NCBI GenBank assembly: GCA_937951135.1
Contig: CALFCI010000096.1
Span: 1-61,814 of the forward strand
DNA length: 61,814 nucleotides
Direction of reading: 5' to 3'
DNA from: an uncultured Aquimarina sp.
Lineage (GTDB): Bacteria; Bacteroidota; Bacteroidia; Flavobacteriales; Flavobacteriaceae
In this document: positions 19,506 through 27,432 of the stretch, piece after piece
Numbering within the stretch: the stretch's first letter is position 1
How the letters are laid out: each line of letters starts with the position of its first letter
Translations under genes and position numbers: made by a program
Notes under the pieces: model-generated
What the model was told of the DNA's origin: nothing
Database searches by the model: none
Seen by the model: only the letters and a program-made list of their open reading frames with translations

Positions 19506-19566
19506 ATACCAGAAAAGCTGTCTAAAAAAGAGTGATAAACTCTTTTTTAGACAGCTTTTCTGGTAT
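19506..19566 (+). terminator. 28-bp perfect hairpin after the nrt operon
   Basis: Arms 19506-19533 and 19539-19566 are exact complements (core AGCTGTCTAAAAAAGAGT), with a 5-base loop GATAA. It is far longer than a normal terminator and has no simple T-run, but its place between the nrt operon and the globin promoter fits transcription termination. Confidence 0.65.
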
Positions 19567-19783
19567 ATAAGATAGCGTTCTTCTGAAATGTAGTAATACA
19601 TACAATAGTTGTGTTTTGTGTATTTTTTGTGGATACATAGTGTGTTATTAATAATATAAAGAAGAAAATAGTAAGGAATATGTATTGATACAGATCTTTT
19701 ATTACGATACTGATTTTACTAGTGATATGGCAGTGATTTTATTTGATTTTTATCGATATCTAACATCAAATCAAACCAAAAAT

Positions 19784-19831
19784 TAAGTATTAATACGTAA
19801 TTTTGTAACATGAATTAAGTATTAATACATA
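19784..19831 (+). promoter_or_regulatory. globin promoter with two nitrate-regulon palindromes
   Basis: Site 1 (19784-19799, TAAGTATTAATACGTA) overlaps the perfect -7 box TAATTTTG (19798-19805). Site 2 (19816-19831, TAAGTATTAATACATA) lies exactly 32 bp downstream, inside the expected leader, 15 bases before the start codon. The two sites differ at only one position. Confidence 0.78.
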
Positions 19832-19846
19832 TAAATAGGGAGCAAT

Positions 19847-20275
19847 ATGGAACAAAAAACAGTAGATTTAGTACAAGAATCATTTGAAAAAGTAAAGCCT
19901 ATAGCCGCTACGGCAGCTGAAATTTTTTATGCAAAATTATTTGAATTTGACCCTGCTTTAGAACCTTTATTTCCTTCAAAAGATGAAGCAGCAATGAAGA
20001 ACCAAGGAAACAAATTAATGACCATGCTAGGAAGTGCTGTTGCAGGACTTACGAATTTAGAACGTCTAGTTCCGGTATTAGAAGATTTGGGAAAAAAGCA
20101 TGTGGGGTATGGTGTACAAGCATCACATTATGATACTGTAGGTGCAGCACTTTTAGGAACATTAGAAGCGGGTTTAGGAGATGAGTTTACGCCAGAAGTA
20201 AAGCAAGCTTGGACAGCTGTATATGGTACTATGGCTTCAGTAATGAAAGGTGCAGCATACGAAAACGTATCCTAA
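19847..20275 (+). CDS. single-domain globin (bacterial haemoglobin / flavohaemoglobin-type)
   Basis: A 142-residue haem globin resembling the haem domain of flavohaemoglobins. Proximal His85 sits in the typical LGKKHVGYGV (81-90), and Tyr28 in IFYAKLF is in position for the distal B10 Tyr used in nitric oxide dioxygenation. No reductase domain is attached, but a FAD/NAD/2Fe-2S reductase is encoded three genes downstream. Shared operators tie it to the nitrate regulon, fitting detoxification of nitric oxide formed from nitrite (inference). Confidence 0.9.
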   Translation: MEQKTVDLVQESFEKVKPIAATAAEIFYAKLFEFDPALEPLFPSKDEAAMKNQGNKLMTMLGSAVAGLTNLERLVPVLEDLGKKHVGYGVQASHYDTVGAALLGTLEAGLGDEFTPEVKQAWTAVYGTMASVMKGAAYENVS

Positions 20276-20309
20276 AGTATAATCATTAAATTATAAATAC
20301 AGATATATC

Positions 20310-21161
20310 ATGAAAAGAATACTATATAAAATAGGTATAATTACAGGAACCATATTTATGTTTACCTCTTGTGGAGGAGGAGTTCCTGAAGAAACCACTA
20401 CAGAAACACTGGCTAATGATAAAGTTTTTGACGTAGCAGATGTGTTGGCTATGATAGCAGAAGAAAATGATGTAACCAGAACTTTGTATACCAAAGCTAT
20501 TGTAGGAGCAGGTAAAAAACAAGGATTGAAATTTGATGAAGATTGGCAAAAGGACGACGTAGAAGCAGGACCACTGCCAGCATTGTTTTTGAGAGGTATT
20601 TCTTCAGATATTCAAAAAAGTGAAGTGCCCTTAGGATTGTATTTAGGGTCAGATTTTCCAATTAATGCATCTAATAAACTTGAAGGAAAACAAGCAGCAC
20701 TTTTTGATAAAATTAAAAAAGACCAGAAACCTCAGCACTTTTTTGATGAAGACCAGCAATTATACACAGCAATGTTTGCTGATATAGCAGGAGCAGCGCC
20801 TTGTGTTAATTGTCATAATGATCATGAGCAAAGTCCTAAAAAAGACTGGAAACTGGGGGATGTTATGGGAGCGACTACTTGGCAGTACCCGTCAGATAAA
20901 CTTTCGTATGAAGAAACTATGGATGTAATAAAGGCATATAGAGATGGGACAAAGGCAGTATACAATGCATATTTGTCAGAAATCGAAGCATTTAAAACTA
21001 GTGAGAAGCCAACTATTGGCGAAAAATGGCCTTCTTCTGGATTCCATTTACCAACAGCAGAAGTTTTTATTGATAGTGTACGGTTATTAACGTCATATCA
21101 TACTATGGAGATGCTATTGACAAAGGCAAAAAAATCTTCAGGAGAAGTAGCAACACGATAA
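20310..21161 (+). CDS. monohaem c-type cytochrome lipoprotein, DUF3365/Tll0287-like
   Basis: A 283-residue lipoprotein (lipobox FTSC, Cys21) with one haem c motif, CVNCH at 165-169, inside a Tll0287-like domain recognisable from LFLRGISSD and the region before the haem. It would sit on the periplasmic face or outer membrane and carry one electron. It starts 34 bases after the globin gene, so globin, this cytochrome and the next two genes are probably one operon. Confidence 0.82.
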   Translation: MKRILYKIGIITGTIFMFTSCGGGVPEETTTETLANDKVFDVADVLAMIAEENDVTRTLYTKAIVGAGKKQGLKFDEDWQKDDVEAGPLPALFLRGISSDIQKSEVPLGLYLGSDFPINASNKLEGKQAALFDKIKKDQKPQHFFDEDQQLYTAMFADIAGAAPCVNCHNDHEQSPKKDWKLGDVMGATTWQYPSDKLSYEETMDVIKAYRDGTKAVYNAYLSEIEAFKTSEKPTIGEKWPSSGFHLPTAEVFIDSVRLLTSYHTMEMLLTKAKKSSGEVATR

Positions 21162-21173
21162 AACTTATTTTTT

Positions 21174-21662
21174 GTGAATACAACAACGGCAAGTAAATAT
21201 ATGCTTTCGATAGGAAGCACCCTCTTAATATGCTATATCATTCAATATGCATTTGTAATCCGATGGGATTGGATGTATACGTTACAGCTGGATGAAATGT
21301 ATAAGCGATGGTCTGGTGTAGCAGTAGCAATTTTTATACTGTTACAGTGGTTACTAACACTTACTAGAGTAGTGAAAAGATGGCGTAAATATGCAATGAA
21401 ACTCGTTTCTTTTCATAAATGGTTGGGTGCTTTCTCTCCTATTTTATTCTATATCCATGCGATGGAGTTTGGATTTGGATATCTAGCATTATTATCCTAC
21501 TTGTTTTTTGCAAATATGCTATTGGGAACCGTTAATCTAGATATTGTTAAAAGTAAAAAAGATTGGGTGTTTCAATCTTGGATGATTGTTCATGTAGCAT
21601 TTTCGGTACTCATTACATTTATTTTATTTTTTCATATAGGAGTCGTGTTTTATTATAAATAG
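21174..21662 (+). CDS. diheme b-type membrane protein (ferric reductase/NOX-like core)
   Basis: A 162-residue integral membrane protein with about five helices and a GTG start 12 bases after the preceding stop. Two His pairs, His81/His95 and His140/His154, each have the HX13H spacing typical of ferric reductase and NADPH oxidase membrane domains, where they hold two stacked haems across the membrane. It carries no flavin domain itself; the next gene supplies one. I infer electron transfer from the cytosolic reductase to the periplasmic cytochromes. Confidence 0.75.
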   Translation: MNTTTASKYMLSIGSTLLICYIIQYAFVIRWDWMYTLQLDEMYKRWSGVAVAIFILLQWLLTLTRVVKRWRKYAMKLVSFHKWLGAFSPILFYIHAMEFGFGYLALLSYLFFANMLLGTVNLDIVKSKKDWVFQSWMIVHVAFSVLITFILFFHIGVVFYYK

Positions 21663-21708
21663 AAGCATGGTGAAGGAAAATAATCGATTTTAAATTAATT
21701 AAGATACA

Positions 21709-22737
21709 ATGCAGTTAACTGTAGATAAAATAATACAAGAAACAGAAGAAGCGGTAAGCGTAGTTTTTAAAAAGCCAGGATTCTTTAAACGGGTAAAATA
21801 TAAAGCGGGTCAATTTTTAACAGTTCAGATTCCGATTAATGGAATTGTAGAAAATAGGGCGTATTCATTTAGCAGCAGTCCAGAGATTGATAACTTTTTA
21901 CGTATTACGGTCAAAAAAGTAGAAAAAGGAAGGGTTTCGAATTACATCTGCAATGAACTAAAGGAAGGTCAGAAAGTGAAAGTTAAACAACCGGCAGGAA
22001 GTTTTTTTGTCACGCCAAATAAAAGCGCCTCAGATTTCTATGTATTCTTTGGAGCAGGAAGTGGTATTACGCCATTATATGCGATAACGCAAACCGTATT
22101 GGCTCAAGAACCAAAATCTAAGGTGTTACTGATATATTCGAACCGAAATGAGGAAAGCATTATTTTTCATGAAGCCTTTAAGGTGTTAGCAAAAAAATAT
22201 CCAGAGCGTTTTTATATAGAACATATTTTAGAAAAGAAAACGAATACGGCGCCAAATTATAATCAGGATTTACTTCAAGAAAGTTTGGTAACTCAAATTT
22301 TTGAAAAGTATCAACTTTCCTTTGAGGATAAAAAATATATGATGTGTGGTCCACAGGGCTATATGGATGTTGCCAAAGGAATATTGAACACGAAAGGCAT
22401 TACACGATCACAAATTAAACTAGAAGCATTTTCATTACCCTTAGTACGATCAAGTGATGCTACTGGAATTAGTAATGTAACGATTTTACATAATGGGAAT
22501 ACTCATGAATTAGAAGTGCCCGGTAATAAAACAATTCTACAAGCTGCGATGGAAAAAAATATTTTATTGCCCTATTCCTGTAGGTCAGGAATGTGTAGTA
22601 GTTGTTTAGCATCGTGTAATAAAGGTGAAGTGAAAATGGTAGATGGACATTTATTATCCGATGAAGAAGTAGACCAAGGAAATGTATTGGTCTGTGTGTG
22701 TTTTCCAGTCAGTGAACACGTAGAAATCGTGTATTAG
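21709..22737 (+). CDS. FAD/NAD(P)H oxidoreductase with C-terminal plant-type [2Fe-2S] domain
   Basis: A 342-residue ferredoxin-NADP reductase-type flavoprotein. The FAD motif is RAYSFSS (50-56), the NAD-binding motif GAGSGITPLY (115-124), and MCGPQGYMD is at 212-220. A [2Fe-2S] domain with Cys291, Cys296, Cys299 and a final Cys near 329 follows, the layout of PaaE/HmpX-like reductases. No paa or ring-hydroxylating genes are nearby. Placed after a globin and a diheme b protein, it could feed either (inference). Confidence 0.88.
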   Translation: MQLTVDKIIQETEEAVSVVFKKPGFFKRVKYKAGQFLTVQIPINGIVENRAYSFSSSPEIDNFLRITVKKVEKGRVSNYICNELKEGQKVKVKQPAGSFFVTPNKSASDFYVFFGAGSGITPLYAITQTVLAQEPKSKVLLIYSNRNEESIIFHEAFKVLAKKYPERFYIEHILEKKTNTAPNYNQDLLQESLVTQIFEKYQLSFEDKKYMMCGPQGYMDVAKGILNTKGITRSQIKLEAFSLPLVRSSDATGISNVTILHNGNTHELEVPGNKTILQAAMEKNILLPYSCRSGMCSSCLASCNKGEVKMVDGHLLSDEEVDQGNVLVCVCFPVSEHVEIVY

Positions 22738-22780
22738 AGACGCAAGATTTTGCGTCTCGACAAGATTTTGCGTCTCGACA
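22736..22780. repeat. GACGCAA palindromic repeat, copy 1
   Basis: Palindrome GAGACGCAA-GATT-TTGCGTCTC (22737-22758) followed by a second, tandem copy of its right part. The first 39 bases are identical to 25136-25174. It begins at the stop codon of the reductase gene. Confidence 0.85.
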
Positions 22781-22829
22781 AATTTTTGTTTAAAGACAAC
22801 ATGCTGTGTTAGTAATAAATAGAAGAAAT

Positions 22830-23543
22830 ATGTTTAAAAACCCATTACGCAAAAGGCAATATATAGGATCCTTAATAGGCATTGTGATCGGAATTATTAT
22901 TTATATCATACTTCCTCAGAAATCTGCCGAAGAATACCTCAGTATAGGCCCTGCAAATACAGGGCATGAAGGGTTATCTTGTAATACATGTCATACGCCT
23001 GCTAAGGGTACAGTATTACAACAGTTACAATCGAATATCTCTTATACGTTTGGGCAACGTAAAACTTCAGCAGATTTTGGAACCGAAAATGTGGATAATG
23101 AAAAATGTTTGGCATGTCATGATCGCCCCAATGATAGACACCCGCAATATCGATTTTCTGAACCTAAATTTAAAGATGCTATTGCGGTCATTGATGCCAC
23201 TCAATGTGAAACGTGTCATCAAGAACATAATGGAGTTCGGGTAGCATTGCCAGACGCAAATTATTGTATCAATTGCCATAGCGATTTAAAAGTGCATAAA
23301 GACCCACTAGATATTCCTCATGAAACTTTAATTTCTCAAGGACAATGGAGTACTTGTTTACAATGTCATGATTTTCATGGAAATCATGTATATCTAACGC
23401 CAGAAAAAATGAAGGACACAATACCATTATCCAAAATTCAGAAGTACTTGAAAGGTGGAAAGGATCCATTTTCCGAAGAAAAAAAATATATGCCGCTTAG
23501 TGAAGAAGAATGGCTAAAACTGAAAAAAGAATACGAAGAGTAA
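22830..23543 (+). CDS. membrane-anchored pentahaem c-type cytochrome
   Basis: A 237-residue protein with an uncleaved N-terminal anchor (about 12-28) and five CxxCH haem motifs at 51-55, 93-97, 126-130, 146-150 and 176-180, like cytochrome c3/NapC-NirT-type electron carriers. The ATG at 22830 is chosen because it puts a short basic stretch before the anchor; an upstream GTG frame adds eight residues. The C-terminal 50 residues are haem-free and charged. It is a likely periplasmic electron conduit paired with the neighbouring b-type protein. Confidence 0.88.
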   Translation: MFKNPLRKRQYIGSLIGIVIGIIIYIILPQKSAEEYLSIGPANTGHEGLSCNTCHTPAKGTVLQQLQSNISYTFGQRKTSADFGTENVDNEKCLACHDRPNDRHPQYRFSEPKFKDAIAVIDATQCETCHQEHNGVRVALPDANYCINCHSDLKVHKDPLDIPHETLISQGQWSTCLQCHDFHGNHVYLTPEKMKDTIPLSKIQKYLKGGKDPFSEEKKYMPLSEEEWLKLKKEYEE

Positions 23544-23564
23544 TCGTGGGTTGTTAAGTTTTAT

Positions 23565-23580
23565 ACTCAGTATTGAGTAC
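23565..23580. promoter_or_regulatory. TACTCA/TGAGTA palindrome upstream of the ResB gene
   Basis: TACTCAGTATTGAGTA is a near-perfect inverted repeat with the TAC ends outward and a two-base centre, the same geometry as the NarL 7-2-7 site, although the heptamers deviate from TACYYMT in their last base. It lies 115 bases before the ResB-like gene. A single copy is weak evidence. Confidence 0.3.
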
Positions 23581-23694
23581 TAGATATAGGGTTTTAGTTC
23601 TTTTTTAGGATAATTGGGATACTATAAGTGTCCGTTATTTTGAAGTTGGTCGTGTCGTTTAAGAAGAATTCAAAAAAACACTCTAAATAAAAAA

Positions 23695-25083
23695 ATGTCT
23701 CATATTCTAAAGTTTTTATTTTCTACTCGGCTTAGTGGAGTATTGCTATTGCTTTTTGCATTGGCGATGGCTACAGCCACTTTTATAGAAAATGATTATA
23801 ACACTGAAACAGCTAAGGCACTAGTATACGGAGCCAAATGGTTTGAAATTGTACTATTGTTATTAGCGGTTAACTTTGCAGGTAACATTGCAAAATATAA
23901 TCTTTTTAGTAGAGAAAAAGCACCAATTTTTCTATTTCATCTGGCTTTTATTATCATTATTTTAGGAGCAGGAATCACTAAATATAGAGGATATGAAGCA
24001 TTGATGACAATCAAAGAACAAGAGTCCTCAAACCGCATAGTTTCAATGGATAGTTATTTATTGGTAGAAGCGACAAAGGGGCATGTACAAAAAAGGTTTA
24101 GCCCAGTACCCGTATTAATGACTCAATTGGGATTTAATACCATTAGTGAGCAGTACCATTATGAAAAAGAAGCAATACAAGTTTCTTTACAAGAGTATGT
24201 TCCTAATGCGAAGTATATCTTAAAAGATGAGGTTGGAGGACAAACCTATTTACATTTGGTGATCTCTCAGGATAATCAGCGTAAAGATTTTTATATAGCA
24301 CAAGGAACACAGCAAGATATATACGGTACGATAATCACTTTTGATACGCCTCAACCTGTTACGAAGGCGATTAATATCATTCTTGTTGATGGACAATGGT
24401 CCGTAGTATTTCCTCAAAGTACAAGCTATCTTGTTATGGCAACTCAAGAACAAGGTATCTATTTAAAAGATAGCATTACTCCATTACGGTTAAGAACACT
24501 ACATACGGTAAATAATACTCCCATTGTGTTTGCTGATATTTTTGAAGAACAAACTTTAGAAATACTACAACAGCCTAAAAGGGAAGAGACTAAAAACCCA
24601 GAATCGGCATTAGTATTGAAAGTTAGTTCAGGGAATGAAGAAAAAGAAGTTGTAGTATTTGGAGGTAGAGGATATGTGAATTCAGCAGTAACGGTACCGA
24701 TTAATGGTATGCAGGTAGCCATACGATACGGATCTAAAATCATGGAGCTGCCTTTTGCTTTATATCTTAAAGAGTTTACTTTAGAACGATATGGAGGTTC
24801 AGAAAGTCCTTCAGCTTTTTATAGTGATATTGAAGTGCGAGATAAGGACACCCAATTTGAGTATCGCATTTTTATGAACAATGTTTTAAATTATAAAGGA
24901 TATCGCTTTTTTCAATCTGCATACCTCCCCGACGAATCTGGAACGATATTAACCATCAATCATGATTATTGGGGAACCTTGGTTACGTATATTGGATATG
25001 GATTATTAGGGTTAGGGATGGTTATAAGTTTACTATGGAAGACTTCTTTTTTTAGAATAGTATTAAAAATGAATACCAAATGA
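23695..25083 (+). CDS. ResB-like cytochrome c biogenesis protein
   Basis: A 462-residue membrane protein with three N-terminal helices (about 13-30, 47-65, 76-95), a large periplasmic beta-rich domain and one C-terminal helix (about 431-452), the plan of ResB/Ccs1. It works with the ResC/CcsA protein to ligate haem to CxxCH motifs outside the membrane. Its stop overlaps the next start (ATGA at 25080-25083), so the pair is translationally coupled. It probably matures the cytochromes encoded just upstream. Confidence 0.88.
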   Translation: MSHILKFLFSTRLSGVLLLLFALAMATATFIENDYNTETAKALVYGAKWFEIVLLLLAVNFAGNIAKYNLFSREKAPIFLFHLAFIIIILGAGITKYRGYEALMTIKEQESSNRIVSMDSYLLVEATKGHVQKRFSPVPVLMTQLGFNTISEQYHYEKEAIQVSLQEYVPNAKYILKDEVGGQTYLHLVISQDNQRKDFYIAQGTQQDIYGTIITFDTPQPVTKAINIILVDGQWSVVFPQSTSYLVMATQEQGIYLKDSITPLRLRTLHTVNNTPIVFADIFEEQTLEILQQPKREETKNPESALVLKVSSGNEEKEVVVFGGRGYVNSAVTVPINGMQVAIRYGSKIMELPFALYLKEFTLERYGGSESPSAFYSDIEVRDKDTQFEYRIFMNNVLNYKGYRFFQSAYLPDESGTILTINHDYWGTLVTYIGYGLLGLGMVISLLWKTSFFRIVLKMNTK

Positions 25084-26864
25084 AATCACTATTATTCTTC
25101 CTGTTAGGGTTCGTTTTTGTAAATGATACCGTCATAGAGACGCAAGATTTTGCGTCTCGACAAGATTTTGCGTCCCAATTACATAGTTTATCACCACAAA
25201 AACTGGTTGCTCGACAATATATCCCAACGATACATGCCGATCAATTTGCAGCCTTACAAGTGCAAGATTTTCAAGGAAGAACAAAACCGATACACACTAT
25301 GGCATTGGAACTCCTTCGAAAAACTCATGGCAAAAGTTCATTTTCATATCAAGATGATGTAGGAGATATCCAAAAATTAAATGCTACTCAAGTTTTTTTA
25401 GGAATGCAATTGAAGCCGGACTCTTGGCAACTTCTTCCAATCATTAAAATAGAAAAGCAGGCAATAGCTATAGTGTCAAAAGTGTTGAAGGTCTCAAAAA
25501 AGGGATATGCTAAGCCTGCACATTTCTTTAATTTTAGAGGGCAATATGTATTAAAAGATTATGTAGCAGCTGCTAATGCTAAGGCACCGGGCAAACGAAC
25601 GATTTTTGATAAAGATATTTTAAAAATAGATGAACGTATTAATATTGTATGGGGAATATTTAATGGTCAGTTTCTTCGAATTTTTCCAAGTAGTGATCCT
25701 GCACAAGAGCAATGGCATACCCCTATAGATGAACAGCCTGCATTGGACGAAAAAGAGCAGTTGTTATTTTCGAAAATCATCCCCTCATATTTTCAACAGT
25801 TACAAACGAGTATACAACATCAAGATTGGGGACTTCCCAATGAAACTATTGCGATATTGAATACTATTCAGCAACAAAAAGGAGGGGGAGTCTTATTATC
25901 AGAAGCTCAAGTGAAATGGGAAATACGGTATAATCAATATGCTATATTCTTTAGTTGTTTACTAGGGTATACTCTTATTGGTAGTATACTACTGATATTA
26001 AGTTTTTCTACCATATTCTATACCCAATTATGGATACAGTTGGGGGTTAAGATAAGTATAGTGCTCTTAGCGTTATGCTTTGTATATCATGGCTTCGGAA
26101 TTGGACTGCGGTGGTATGTTTCTGGGCATGCGCCATGGAGTAATGGATATGAGGCTACTGTATTTATTGCATGGGTGGGCGTATTAGCAGGACTTCTATT
26201 CTCAAAACGATCTCCATTCTCTGTAGTTGCAACAGTTTTAATAGCAATATGTTTGTTAGGAATAGCGCATGGGAACTTAATGAGTCCAGAAGTTACAAAT
26301 TTGGTTCCAGTGTTAAAATCATATTGGCTAATGATTCATGTTGCGGTGATTACAGGAAGTTATGGTTTTTTAGCCATGGGATCCGTATTAGCAGTATTAA
26401 CCCTCATTTTAATGGTATGTATTTCTAAAACCAATGCAGAAAAAATAGGGCGTCATATTCATGAAATGACAAGAATCAATCAATTAGCCACAACGATAGG
26501 GTTGTATATGTTAACGATAGGAACTTTTTTAGGTGGTATATGGGCAAATGAGTCTTGGGGACGGTATTGGGGATGGGATCCTAAAGAGACGTGGGCATTG
26601 ATAAGTATTATTATATATGCCACTGTTTTACATCTACGGATTATATTACCCAAAAATAGTCTCTTTATATATAATGTCTGTAGTTTATTTGCCTTAGCCA
26701 GTCTTATTATGACCTTTTTTGGTGTGAATTATTATTTGTCAGGCTTACATTCTTATGCCAAAGGGGATTCCTTTCCTGTGCCGCAATGGATTTTCGTAGT
26801 CATACCTGTATTGCTAGGTATAAGTATTATGGCTAAGATTAGGGCTAAAAGATTAACAATCTAA
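25080..26864 (+). CDS. CcsA/ResC-type cytochrome c assembly protein
   Basis: A 594-residue haem exporter/ligase. An N-terminal hydrophobic segment is followed by a large soluble region (about 35-290) and eight or so C-terminal helices. The tryptophan-rich haem-handling motif around WGRYWGWDPKETW is at about residues 490-505. Oddly, residues 19-32 (ETQDFASRQDFAS) are encoded by a copy of the GACGCAA palindromic repeat, inserted in frame just after the signal region. Confidence 0.9.
   Translation: MKSLLFFLLGFVFVNDTVIETQDFASRQDFASQLHSLSPQKLVARQYIPTIHADQFAALQVQDFQGRTKPIHTMALELLRKTHGKSSFSYQDDVGDIQKLNATQVFLGMQLKPDSWQLLPIIKIEKQAIAIVSKVLKVSKKGYAKPAHFFNFRGQYVLKDYVAAANAKAPGKRTIFDKDILKIDERINIVWGIFNGQFLRIFPSSDPAQEQWHTPIDEQPALDEKEQLLFSKIIPSYFQQLQTSIQHQDWGLPNETIAILNTIQQQKGGGVLLSEAQVKWEIRYNQYAIFFSCLLGYTLIGSILLILSFSTIFYTQLWIQLGVKISIVLLALCFVYHGFGIGLRWYVSGHAPWSNGYEATVFIAWVGVLAGLLFSKRSPFSVVATVLIAICLLGIAHGNLMSPEVTNLVPVLKSYWLMIHVAVITGSYGFLAMGSVLAVLTLILMVCISKTNAEKIGRHIHEMTRINQLATTIGLYMLTIGTFLGGIWANESWGRYWGWDPKETWALISIIIYATVLHLRIILPKNSLFIYNVCSLFALASLIMTFFGVNYYLSGLHSYAKGDSFPVPQWIFVVIPVLLGISIMAKIRAKRLTI
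25136..25174. repeat. GACGCAA palindromic repeat, copy 2, inside a coding region
   Basis: These 39 bases are identical to 22736-22774. The insertion keeps the reading frame and adds about 13 residues after the signal region of the ResC-like protein. Confidence 0.85.
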
Positions 26865-27342
26865 ATAATACGTGTATTTTTTTTTAAACTGTAGTATATC
26901 TACTCCATTGTTTTCATAAAGTAATCTATTAGATAAAGGTGTTATGTGATTTTTTGGTATGTACAAAGGCATCTAAGATCAGTACTATTAACAAAGGAAT
27001 AGAGATGCAAATCTAATGAGCTATCCGGCTTAGCCCTTTGATAAATTTAAGACAGACTATAGCGTACATCTTTGTGTCTCATCAACGTGTATGGCGGTAA
27101 CGTATTAATACGAACTTTTTACCCATAAATTGTATGATTGGAGTTGCTAAAAAACAATTACAATCGACAATGTATAGGCAGTATTACTGTGCGGTATTCT
27201 GCCAAAAGCCCACTAAGGCGATGTGTATAATGAGTTAAATAGATTCATTTTTTGAGTATTTCATAATAAAATAAAATAAAAATTATCATTTCACAATAAT
27301 TAAGGATTTTTTAAAAATAAGGACATATTTATGATTTATTAT
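26865..27342. other. intergenic region before the nitrate permease
   Basis: About 480 bases without coding character or a clear hairpin. The permease promoter with two palindromes follows directly. Confidence 0.45.
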
Positions 27343-27392
27343 TAAGTAGTAGTACGTAGTTTTGCAATTGTAAAAATAAGTAGTAGTACATA
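27343..27392 (+). promoter_or_regulatory. narK promoter with two nitrate-regulon palindromes
   Basis: Site 1 (27343-27358, TAAGTAGTAGTACGTA) overlaps the perfect -7 box TAGTTTTG (27357-27364). Site 2 (27377-27392, TAAGTAGTAGTACATA) lies 34 bp downstream. Compared with the globin sites both carry the centre GTAG instead of TTAA, so the half-sites are conserved but the spacer is not. Confidence 0.78.
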
Positions 27393-27432
27393 TTAGTGCA
27401 TACGTAATAATAACATGATAATATTGTAAATT

